Notes under the pieces: generated by a model | What the model was told of the DNA's origin: nothing | Database searches by the model: none | What the model saw: only the letters and a program-made list of their open reading frames with translations | Assembly (NCBI GenBank): GCA_963753585.1 | Contig: CAVWCU010000001.1 | Span: 620,001-684,000 of the forward strand | Origin: VRUE01 sp963753585 | GTDB taxonomy: Bacteria; Actinomycetota; Thermoleophilia; Solirubrobacterales; 70-9 | Direction of reading: 5' to 3' | Length of the DNA: 64,000 bases | Part shown: positions 32,688-40,226 of the stretch, in pieces | How the letters are laid out: each line of letters opens with the position of its first letter | Position numbering within the stretch: position 1 is the stretch's first letter | Position numbers and translations under genes: made by a program

Positions 32688-33769
32688 GCGAGAAGCGGAT
32701 CCGGACCCCCGGCGTCGAGGGACCTTTCCCGCCCGGCGAGGAGGTCACCCCCGAAGACGTGCGGGTTCACGACGCCCGGGCCGACGTGCCCGACGAGGAC
32801 CTCGACCGCTCGCTGCGCCCACGCAGGCTCGCCGATTTCGTCAACCAGACCCAGGTCACCGACCAGCTGGCGATCTTCATCGAGGCTGCACGCGGCCGCG
32901 ACGAGCCCCTCGACCACGTCCTACTGGCCGGCCCGCCCGGTCTCGGCAAGACCTCGCTGGCCCACATCGTCGCCGAGGAGATGGGCGTGCCGATGGTGCA
33001 GACCGCCGGCCCGGCGCTGGAGCGCAAGGCCGACGTCGCCTCCTTCCTTACCGCTCTGGAGCCCGGCAGCGTCTTCTTCGTCGACGAGATCCACCGACTC
33101 GGCCGCGCGGTCGAGGAGACGCTCTACCCGGCGATGGAGGATGGAGAGCTGCCGGTCGTGCTCGGCCAGGGCGCCGGTGCCCGCACCGTTACCCTGCCGC
33201 TGCCGCCTTTCACGCTGATCGGCGCCACCACCCGGGCCGGGCTGCTGACGACGCCGCTGCGGGATCGCTTTGGCCTCTCCCACCGGCTCGAGCACTACAG
33301 CGCCGAGGACCTGGGGGAGATCGTCGTCCGCTCGGCGGGCATCCTCGGCGTCGCGATCGACGCCGAGGGGGCGCGGACGATCGCCGAGCGTTCCCGTGGC
33401 ACGCCACGGGTCGCCAACCGACTGCTGAAGCGAGTGCGGGACTTCGCCCAGGTCAAGGACCGGGGGGCGATCGACGCCGAGGTTGCGGCCTCCGCCCTGG
33501 AGATGCTCGAGGTCGACGCCGGCGGCCTCGACCGCAGCGACCGCGCCCTGCTCGACACGGTCGCCAACAAGTTCGCCGGGGGCCCTGTCGGCCTCTCGAC
33601 CCTGGCCGTCGCGATCGGCGAGGAGGCCGACACGATCGAGGACGTGCTCGAGCCGTATCTGCTGCAGCAGGGCCTGCTGAAGCGGACCCCGAGGGGCCGC
33701 GTGATCACCCCGAGGGCCTACGAGCACCTGGGCCTGCAGGTTCCCGATGCCGCAAGAAGCCTCTTCTAA
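32684..33769 (+). CDS. ruvB: Holliday junction branch migration ATPase RuvB
   Basis: A 361-residue AAA+ motor. Walker A is AGPPGLGKTSLAHI (around residue 82), Walker B is VFFVDEIHRL, sensor 1 is LIGATTRAGLL, and the winged-helix C-terminus ends LKRTPRGRVITPRAYEHLGL. The N-terminus has an extra ~20 residues before the usual LDRSLRPRRLADF. It drives branch migration with RuvA. Last gene of the ruv operon; a 27-base gap follows. Confidence 0.97.
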   Translation: MSEKRIRTPGVEGPFPPGEEVTPEDVRVHDARADVPDEDLDRSLRPRRLADFVNQTQVTDQLAIFIEAARGRDEPLDHVLLAGPPGLGKTSLAHIVAEEMGVPMVQTAGPALERKADVASFLTALEPGSVFFVDEIHRLGRAVEETLYPAMEDGELPVVLGQGAGARTVTLPLPPFTLIGATTRAGLLTTPLRDRFGLSHRLEHYSAEDLGEIVVRSAGILGVAIDAEGARTIAERSRGTPRVANRLLKRVRDFAQVKDRGAIDAEVAASALEMLEVDAGGLDRSDRALLDTVANKFAGGPVGLSTLAVAIGEEADTIEDVLEPYLLQQGLLKRTPRGRVITPRAYEHLGLQVPDAARSLF

Positions 33770-33796
33770 AAGTCACTCTCAGTAACCTGGCGGGGG

Positions 33797-34285
33797 ATGC
33801 CGTTCTTCATCTGCCCCAACTGCGGCCACAGGGAGGCCAGCGCGGAGCGAACCGCGGGCTTCAGCACCCGTCCCAAGGGCTGCTCCAAATGCGGCTTCGG
33901 CTTCGTCTTCGAGCTGCTCGACGACTACTACCCGGCACCGAACGCGGCATTCTTCGTCTGCGACCAGCAGGCCAGGGTGATCGATGCCGGCCGGGGCAGC
34001 TTCGAGCTGACCGGCCTCACCGATGAGGACGTGATCGGACGGCCGGTGCAGGAGGTGCTCGGGCTCGAATGGCGCGAGCCAGACGAGCGCCGCGAGCCGC
34101 AGACAAGCAACGGCGGCGCCTCGGGCGACCCGATCGAAACATCGCTGGAGTGGGGGGTGCGCTCGCTGGGCAAGCGGGTCTCGGTGAACGCCGAGGGCGA
34201 CCTGCCGGCGGAGGCCGTCGCCGATGTATTCCCCGCCTACGACGACGACGGTGGGCTTCTCATCGTCCTCACGCCGGAGGGGTAG
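33797..34285 (+). CDS. Zinc-ribbon plus PAS-like domain protein
   Basis: A 162-residue protein. The first ~35 residues hold two CxxC pairs (CPNCGHRE and GCSKCGFGF), a likely zinc ribbon. The rest resembles a PAS fold: NAAFFVCDQQARVIDAGRGS then FELTGLTDEDVIGRPVQEVL, a typical PAS entry and alpha-helical segment. No output domain is present. It could be a small sensor or adaptor. Placed between ruvB and secDF, perhaps in the same transcript. Function unknown. Confidence 0.7.
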   Translation: MPFFICPNCGHREASAERTAGFSTRPKGCSKCGFGFVFELLDDYYPAPNAAFFVCDQQARVIDAGRGSFELTGLTDEDVIGRPVQEVLGLEWREPDERREPQTSNGGASGDPIETSLEWGVRSLGKRVSVNAEGDLPAEAVADVFPAYDDDGGLLIVLTPEG

Positions 34286-34309
34286 GGCGATGCGGGGGAG
34301 GCGGAGCAG

Positions 34310-37252
34310 ATGAAGAGGATGGGACGCTGGAACCGCTTCGTCCTCGTCTTCGTGGCGGGTCTGATCGCTGCTTCGCTGCTGGTGATCAGCTCGACCTCGA
34401 CCAAGCTCGGGCTCGACCTGAAGGGTGGGGTCGAACTGATCTACCAGGGCACGCCCACCAACCAGGTCGAGTCGGTCAGCGGCGAGGACATCGAGCGCTC
34501 GATCGAGATCATCCGTGAGCGGATCGACGAGTTCGGCGTCTCCGAGCCCGAGGTTTCGCGCATCGGCGAGGACGGGATCACGGTCAGCCTTCCCGACGTC
34601 AGCAACGCCCAGCGGGCAATCGACCAGGTGGGAACGACCGCCCAGCTCTTCTTCTACGACTGGGAACCGAACCTGATCGGGCAGGAGTTCGCGATCGCCG
34701 GCCGCCCCGGCGCCGAACCCCCCGAAGGCGCGCTGCAGAAGGCGACCGAAGAATGGGAAGCCGCGAATCGCAACATCGCCAAATTCGAAAATCAGCAGCT
34801 GCTCTACTCCGGCGCCTTCCCCGCTGCCTACAACGCGGCCAAGCTTGCCTCTGAACAGAAGCCCGTCGAGGACTGCACGACGTGCTCGACCAGCCGGCCG
34901 CGCTTCTACCTCTTCACCGAGTCCAAACCGCACGAGCTGATCGCCGGGCCGGAGCTCGCCAAGAAGGACCTCTACCTGAAGCCGACCGGGGAGAAGCGCC
35001 CCCGCAAGGGCATCGTGATCGAAGTTCCCGTCGGCACGATCGTCGTCTCCGAGCTGCCCAGCGACCGCGACGGTCAGGTCCTCGAGAACGGCGAGCCCGG
35101 CTGGTACGCCCTGAAGGACCGGCCGGCCCTCTCAGGCCTCGACATCACGCGACCCAAGCAGGAATACGACGAACTCGGCCAGCCCAACGTCTCCTTCGGC
35201 TTCACCGACGAGGGTCGCCAGGCTTTCCAGGAAGTGACTCGCCAGATCGCCCAGCGCGGGGCTTCGCGGGCGATCGGCCCGGCCGCCGGAGAAGAAGCCG
35301 AAAACCTCTCCGGCCGCTTCGCCGTGGTCCTCGACAACGAAGTCAAGACGCGCCCGATCATCAACTTCGCCGAGAACCCCGACGGGATCGACGGCCGCAC
35401 CGGAGCGCAGATAGCGGGTGGCTTCACCAGCGTCACCGACGCCCAGGACCTGGCGACCGTGCTGCAGATCGGTGCGCTGCCGATCAACCTGAAGCTGATC
35501 AGTCAGTCGGAGGTCTCGGCAACGCTGGGAGAACAGGCGCTCGAACAGGGACTACGGGCCGGGATCATCGGGCTGCTCCTGGTGGTCGCCTTCCTGATCA
35601 TCTACTACCGCTTCCTCGGCCTGGTGGCGGTGCTCGGCCTGGCGGTCTACGCGATCTTCTTCTTCGCCCTGATCAAGCTGATCCCGATCACGATGACCCT
35701 CCCGGGCATCGCCGGCCTGATCCTGACGATCGGTGTAGCGGCGGACTCCAACATCATCATCTTCGAGCGGATCAAGGAGGAGGTACGGGCGGGCCGCAGC
35801 ATGTCCGCGGCGATCCCGGTGGGCTACAGGCGCGGGATCGCGACCATCGTCGACGCCAACGTCATCACCCTGCTCACCGCCTTCATCCTCTTCGTGCTGG
35901 CTACGGCCGGGGTCAAGGGCTTCGCCTTCACGCTCGGCGTCGGCACCCTGGTCTCTCTGTTCACCGCCGTGGTCTTCACCCAGGCGCTGCTTGCCGCCTT
36001 CGGTCGTGGGCGCCTGCTCAACTCACCGCGTTTCCTCGGTGCAGGCACCGAGGACTCGGGCCTCAGGTGGCACTTCGACTTCATCGGGGCCAGCCGCTGG
36101 TTCTTCTCGGTCTCCGGCGTGATCCTCATCGTCGGTGCCCTGTCGCTGTCTGTCAGCCAGCTCAACTTCGGCATCGACTTCGAGTCGGGCACGCGACTCA
36201 ACTTCGCCCCCGAGCGCAGTGCCACCGTCGAGGAGGTACGGGACTCTCTCGAGGTCGAGGGGCTCGGCGACGCTGAGATCCAGGAGACCAACGACGAGGA
36301 GTTCGGCGACGGCTTCCAGATCCAGGCGAGCGAGCTGCAGCCAGGAGGGGTCGCCGACGTGCGGGCCACCCTCCAGTCGGAGTTCGGCGTCCAGCCCGGC
36401 AGCTTCGAAAACACCAGCGTGGGTCCGACTTTCGGCGAGCAGGTGGCCCGCAGCGCAATCCTCGCGATCATCTTCTCGCTGCTCCTGATCTCCGCCTACG
36501 TTGCCTTCCGCTTCGAGGCCAAGTACGCGGTGCCGGTCCTGATCGCGGTTGCGCACGACATCTTGATCACCGCCGGCGTCTATTCGCTCACCGGTCGCGA
36601 GGTATCCAGTGCGACGGTGGCGGCCTTCCTGACGATTCTCGGCTACTCGCTATACGACACGATCATCGTCTTCGACCGAGTGCGTGAGAACGTGCCGCGC
36701 ATGCCGCGAGCCGCCTTCTCGCAGATAGTCAACCGCTCGATGAGCGAGGTGCTGACCCGGTCGCTGATCACCGGTCTGTCGGCAGTCTTCCTGGTCACCG
36801 TGCTGCTGATCTTCGGTGGCGCGACACTGCAGGACTTCGCCTTCGCGATGATGGTCGGGATCGCCTCCGGCACCTACTCGTCCATCTTCATCGCCTCGCC
36901 GGTGCTCAACGCATGGAAGGAACGTGAGCCGAGCTTCATGCGCCGGCGCGAGCGGATCACCGCTGCGGTTGGGAGCGTCCCCGCCTTCGCCGACGAGCTC
37001 GAAGTGGCGCGCATTGACGACGCGGAGGAGAGCGACGCAGGGCTCGCCGAGGAGATCGCCGCACAGCGCTCGGAGCGGCCGAAGGCGAGCGCGGTGGCGA
37101 CGGTGGAGCCAGAGCCAACGAGGGACGGCGGCGAGCCTTCGAGCAACGGCGAGCCACCGGTCGCCGACCCGGACGAGGTGGCCCGGCAGGAGCGAAACGA
37201 GCGACGTCGCGAACGCCGCCAGCAGCGACGCAAGCACGGGAGGAACAGATGA
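34310..37252 (+). CDS. secDF: SecD-SecF fusion protein-export membrane protein
   Basis: A 980-residue fusion of SecD (about 1-580) and SecF (about 581-900). SecD starts with a single N-terminal helix and LDLKGGVELIY, has a large extracytoplasmic domain, then a six-helix segment with GLILTIGVAADSNIIIFERI. SecF has NFGIDFESGTRLNF and FLTILGYSLYDTIIVFDRVR. Acidic residues of the proton-driven translocation step (D in ADSN and D in YDT) are kept. The C-terminal ~70 residues are charged and cytoplasmic, rich in Arg. The fusion is unlike the separate genes of most actinobacteria. It uses the proton gradient to complete protein secretion after SecYEG/SecA. Ends with ATGA leading to a tiny 15-codon frame. 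Confidence 0.95.
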   Translation: MKRMGRWNRFVLVFVAGLIAASLLVISSTSTKLGLDLKGGVELIYQGTPTNQVESVSGEDIERSIEIIRERIDEFGVSEPEVSRIGEDGITVSLPDVSNAQRAIDQVGTTAQLFFYDWEPNLIGQEFAIAGRPGAEPPEGALQKATEEWEAANRNIAKFENQQLLYSGAFPAAYNAAKLASEQKPVEDCTTCSTSRPRFYLFTESKPHELIAGPELAKKDLYLKPTGEKRPRKGIVIEVPVGTIVVSELPSDRDGQVLENGEPGWYALKDRPALSGLDITRPKQEYDELGQPNVSFGFTDEGRQAFQEVTRQIAQRGASRAIGPAAGEEAENLSGRFAVVLDNEVKTRPIINFAENPDGIDGRTGAQIAGGFTSVTDAQDLATVLQIGALPINLKLISQSEVSATLGEQALEQGLRAGIIGLLLVVAFLIIYYRFLGLVAVLGLAVYAIFFFALIKLIPITMTLPGIAGLILTIGVAADSNIIIFERIKEEVRAGRSMSAAIPVGYRRGIATIVDANVITLLTAFILFVLATAGVKGFAFTLGVGTLVSLFTAVVFTQALLAAFGRGRLLNSPRFLGAGTEDSGLRWHFDFIGASRWFFSVSGVILIVGALSLSVSQLNFGIDFESGTRLNFAPERSATVEEVRDSLEVEGLGDAEIQETNDEEFGDGFQIQASELQPGGVADVRATLQSEFGVQPGSFENTSVGPTFGEQVARSAILAIIFSLLLISAYVAFRFEAKYAVPVLIAVAHDILITAGVYSLTGREVSSATVAAFLTILGYSLYDTIIVFDRVRENVPRMPRAAFSQIVNRSMSEVLTRSLITGLSAVFLVTVLLIFGGATLQDFAFAMMVGIASGTYSSIFIASPVLNAWKEREPSFMRRRERITAAVGSVPAFADELEVARIDDAEESDAGLAEEIAAQRSERPKASAVATVEPEPTRDGGEPSSNGEPPVADPDEVARQERNERRRERRQQRRKHGRNR

Positions 37253-37298
37253 CCACCTCAGTTACCCCGCACGCGGCCATGAAGGCGGTCATCTAGCG

Positions 37299-37562
37299 AT
37301 GGCAATGGTCGTCTGGTTCACGATGGGTCTCGCCCTCTGGCACTTCACGGTCTTCGTCCCGGACCGCTTCTGGCAGGGAATCGTCGGTGCGCTGCTCGGA
37401 GCCACGGTGGGAGCCGTGGTCTTCGGCGCGATCGTCCAGGCGGCTTCGGGTCGGAGCCTGGGCGACACGGACCTGCTCACCGCGCTGATCGCGATCCCCG
37501 GAACAGCGCTCGGTCTCGCCGTCGTCTGGGCGATCGGCTCGCGCGAAGAGCGCGTCGAGTAG
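37299..37562 (+). CDS. Small membrane protein of unknown function
   Basis: An 87-residue protein with three hydrophobic segments: VVWFTMGLALWHFTVFVP, IVGALLGATVGAVVFGAIVQ and TALIAIPGTALGLAVVWAIG. The glycine-rich middle helix resembles small GlsB/YeaQ-like membrane proteins, but I cannot assign it to that family. It follows secDF after 46 bases and may be co-transcribed. A family B hairpin begins ten bases after its stop. Confidence 0.6.
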   Translation: MAMVVWFTMGLALWHFTVFVPDRFWQGIVGALLGATVGAVVFGAIVQAASGRSLGDTDLLTALIAIPGTALGLAVVWAIGSREERVE

Positions 37563-37572
37563 AGGGTCTATC

Positions 37573-37643
37573 GGGCCGTCGAGGGTCGGTCCTCCGGGCC
37601 GGCTATCGCCGGGAGTTCCCGGAGGACCGACCCTCGACGGCCC
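37573..37643. repeat. Perfect 26-bp hairpin with conserved 19-base loop, family B copy 1
   Basis: Arms at 37573-37598 and 37618-37643 are perfect inverted copies (GGGCCGTCGAGGGTCGG... and complement). The 19-base loop is ccggctatcgccgggagtt, the exact reverse complement of the loop of the hairpin inside recJ (38358-38376). The arm sequences of the two copies are unrelated. Position after the small membrane protein gene and before recJ would suit a terminator, but no U-tract follows. Confidence 0.85.
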
Positions 37644-37713
37644 ATCAGAAGCCCTGCTATTTACGAGCTTGGGGTGGTGAGAATCCGTCCCAGGTGGTTT
37701 CTAGCCTGCTTGC

Positions 37714-40194
37714 ATGGCGGAGACCCTGCGTGCATACGAGGCCGAGCCCTACTCCTATGCGGAGGCGAGGGAGCTTTCGGCGGAGCTGAGCCTGAGCGAG
37801 CCCGTGGCGATCGCGCTTGTGCGGCGCGGGTACCGGACGCCAGAGGAGGCCCAGGCGTTCCTCGACGCCGACGAGTCGCACCCGCCGAACGCGTTTCGCT
37901 CGATGGCCGCCGTCCTCACGCGCATCCAGACGGCGATTGGAGCGGGCGAGCGAATTACCGTGCACGGCGACTTCGACGCAGACGGCGTCTGCGCCACCTC
38001 GATCCTTGTCAGCACTTTGCGAGAGCTCGGTGCTGAGTGCGACTGGCTGATCCCTGATCGCATGGCCGATGGCTACGGCCTCAGCGCCGAGAACGTGCAG
38101 AAGCTTGCAGAACGAGGGACTCGGCTGCTGATCACCGCCGATTGTGGGATTACGGCGGTCGATGAGGTCAAGCTCGCTCGTTCGCTGGGGCTTGACGTCA
38201 TCGTTACCGACCACCACCAGCCTGGCGATGAGTTGCCTGATTGCCCCATCCTGCATCCGGCACTTGACGGCTACCCGTTCGAGGAGCTGTGCGGTACCGC
38301 TGTTGCTTGGAAGCTGGCATCCGCGCTGCGGGAGGCGCCGGGGGTGGGGTCCCCGGGAACTCCCGGCGATAGCCGGCCCGGGGACCCCACCCCCGGCGCC
38401 TCTGCCGATGCCGATCTTGATCTTGTGGCGCTCGCGACGGTTGCTGACGTTGTGCCGCTCGTGGGAGAGAACCGGTCGTTGGTGAAGCGGGGGTTGGAGG
38501 AGGTTCGGCGGGCTCGGAGGCCTGGGATGCGGGCGCTGTTGGCGGCTGCCAAGTGTGATCCGAGTCAGTTGGACGAGGGGGATTTGGCGTTTCGATTGGG
38601 GCCGCGGATCAATGCGGCGGGCAGGCTCTACCGGGCCGACGCTGGGGTTGAGCTGTTTTTGACCGAGGACGCGGGGCGGGCCGAAGAGATTGCTGTTGAG
38701 CTGAGCCGGGCGAACGGGGAGCGGCGGGCGACTGAGCGGGAGGTCGCCAATGAGGCTGAGGCCGCGTTGCGTGACTTGCCTGAGCATCTGCGGGAGGCAC
38801 CGGGGCTGGTGCTTGCGGGCGAGGGGTGGCACCCGGGCGTGATCGGGATCGTCGCCTCGCGGCTGGTCGAGAAGCACCACCGGCCCGTGGTGGTGATCTC
38901 GCTCGATGGAGAGGGCGGGGGGCGTGGTTCGGGGCGGAGCATTCCCGGCTTCGACCTGCTCGCCGGACTCGAGGCGTGCTCGGAGCATCTGGGCCAGTTC
39001 GGGGGGCACAAGGCGGCGGCTGGGCTGGAGCTTCAGGAGAGCCAGCTCGGCGCCTTTCGCGAGGCTTTTGCGGCTCATGCCGCGAGCGTGCTCGGGCCCG
39101 AGGACCTGAAGCGGACGGAGCGGATCGATGCGATGGTGGGTGGGGCCTCACTCGGCCTCGATCTGGCCGAGGAGCTGAAGCAGCTGGCGCCTTTCGGGAT
39201 GGGTAACCCGGGCGTTCGGCTGCTCGTGCCGTCGGCTCGGGTCAGGGATGTGCGCTCGATCGGGGAGGGGAAGCACGCGCGCTTCAGCCTGCACAGCGGT
39301 GCCCACCGCGCCCTTGGGGTTGCCTTCGGGCGGCCTACGCTCGGGGTTGGCGAGGAGGATCTGGTCGACGTCGCCGTGCGGCTCGAGGTGAACCGGTGGA
39401 ACGGAGCGGTCGAGCCGCAGGTGGTCCTGCGCGAGGTCTATCCCCGTGGCGGCGATGCGGACTCCGTCGAGGCGGAGGAGTGGTGGCGGCGCTTCGAGGC
39501 CGAGTTGGCGTTCGACCCCGGCGAGTGGCCGCCGGCTCACGAGCCCTCGCCGGGAACCCACGAGCGCCGAGTCCTCACCAGCACCAACGCTCCTGCCGCG
39601 GTGGCAGGGGAGCTTGCTTCCAGCGGAGAGAGCGTCCTCGCTCTCTGTGCCGACGCCACGCTCCGGGTCGGCATGGCCCGGGAGGGACTGCGACTGGCCG
39701 ACTACCCGGAGCTGGAGCGCGACCCGAGCCTTCCCGTGGGCTTTTCTCACGTCGTCCTCGTCGACCCGCCTCCGTTCGCACATCTGGCGCAGCTTGCTTC
39801 CCATGCGGCCGAGGAGGGGTGTTACCTGCACCGTGCCTGGGGCGAGGCGGAGTGGCGCTTCGCTCTCAGCGCGGTCGCCGACCAGCTGGCCCAGCGACCG
39901 GTGCTCGTAGCCGCCTTCCGCGACCTGCGCGAGGCCGGTGAGGCGAGCGGGGAGGACCTGCGCGAGGCGTTGCTGGGGAGCGGGCCGCACCCGCGGCGGG
40001 CCGAGACCGTCGCCCGCTGCTTCCGCGTCCTCGCCGAGCTGGGTCTGGTGCGGGGAGCGCCGGATGGCGGCGCAGGCGAGGTCGGGGTCGTATCCTCAGA
40101 GGAGACCGATCTCGAGCGCTCGGCGTCGTTTCGCGCCTACGGCGCCCGCTATCAGGAGGCAAGCCGATTCCTCGAAGGACAGAGACAGCCGTAG
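37714..40194 (+). CDS. recJ: Single-stranded-DNA-specific exonuclease RecJ, with in-frame repeat insertion
   Basis: An 826-residue 5'-3' ssDNA exonuclease of the DHH superfamily. Metal motifs are HGDFDADGVCATSIL (about residue 83), TADCGIT, VTDHHQPGDELPDC and later SRSIPGFDLLAGL-like (here GSGRSIPGFDL) with QFGGHKAAAG, the DHHA1 signature. Residues of about 208-229 (PGVGSPGTPGDSRPGDPTPG) are encoded by a perfect palindrome of family B and interrupt the normal link between AVAWKLASAL and DLVALATVADVVPL. The last ~250 residues form an extension seen in some RecJ proteins, of unclear role. RecJ acts in RecF-type recombination and repair. The insert may be tolerated as a surface loop. Confidence 0.93.
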   Translation: MAETLRAYEAEPYSYAEARELSAELSLSEPVAIALVRRGYRTPEEAQAFLDADESHPPNAFRSMAAVLTRIQTAIGAGERITVHGDFDADGVCATSILVSTLRELGAECDWLIPDRMADGYGLSAENVQKLAERGTRLLITADCGITAVDEVKLARSLGLDVIVTDHHQPGDELPDCPILHPALDGYPFEELCGTAVAWKLASALREAPGVGSPGTPGDSRPGDPTPGASADADLDLVALATVADVVPLVGENRSLVKRGLEEVRRARRPGMRALLAAAKCDPSQLDEGDLAFRLGPRINAAGRLYRADAGVELFLTEDAGRAEEIAVELSRANGERRATEREVANEAEAALRDLPEHLREAPGLVLAGEGWHPGVIGIVASRLVEKHHRPVVVISLDGEGGGRGSGRSIPGFDLLAGLEACSEHLGQFGGHKAAAGLELQESQLGAFREAFAAHAASVLGPEDLKRTERIDAMVGGASLGLDLAEELKQLAPFGMGNPGVRLLVPSARVRDVRSIGEGKHARFSLHSGAHRALGVAFGRPTLGVGEEDLVDVAVRLEVNRWNGAVEPQVVLREVYPRGGDADSVEAEEWWRRFEAELAFDPGEWPPAHEPSPGTHERRVLTSTNAPAAVAGELASSGESVLALCADATLRVGMAREGLRLADYPELERDPSLPVGFSHVVLVDPPPFAHLAQLASHAAEEGCYLHRAWGEAEWRFALSAVADQLAQRPVLVAAFRDLREAGEASGEDLREALLGSGPHPRRAETVARCFRVLAELGLVRGAPDGGAGEVGVVSSEETDLERSASFRAYGARYQEASRFLEGQRQP
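38334..38400. repeat. Perfect 24-bp hairpin with conserved 19-base loop, family B copy 2, inside recJ
   Basis: Arms at 38334-38357 and 38377-38400 are perfect inverted copies (GGCGCCGGGGGTGGGG... and complement) and enclose the loop aactcccggcgatagccgg, identical in reverse to the loop at 37599-37617. The element keeps the recJ frame, adding about 22 codons rich in Pro, Gly and Ser. In the mRNA it would form a very stable hairpin in the middle of the coding region. Confidence 0.88.
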
Positions 40195-40226
40195 CGAACC
40201 AGGAGCTTCTGGGCGACCTCTTCGCC

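Noticed and set aside
37249..37296. 15-codon frame overlapping the secDF stop, within an AGATGACC/GGTCATCT inverted repeat
   Set aside because: Too short, no conservation visible; the inverted repeat is only eight bases and could be chance, although it resembles the palindrome logic seen elsewhere.
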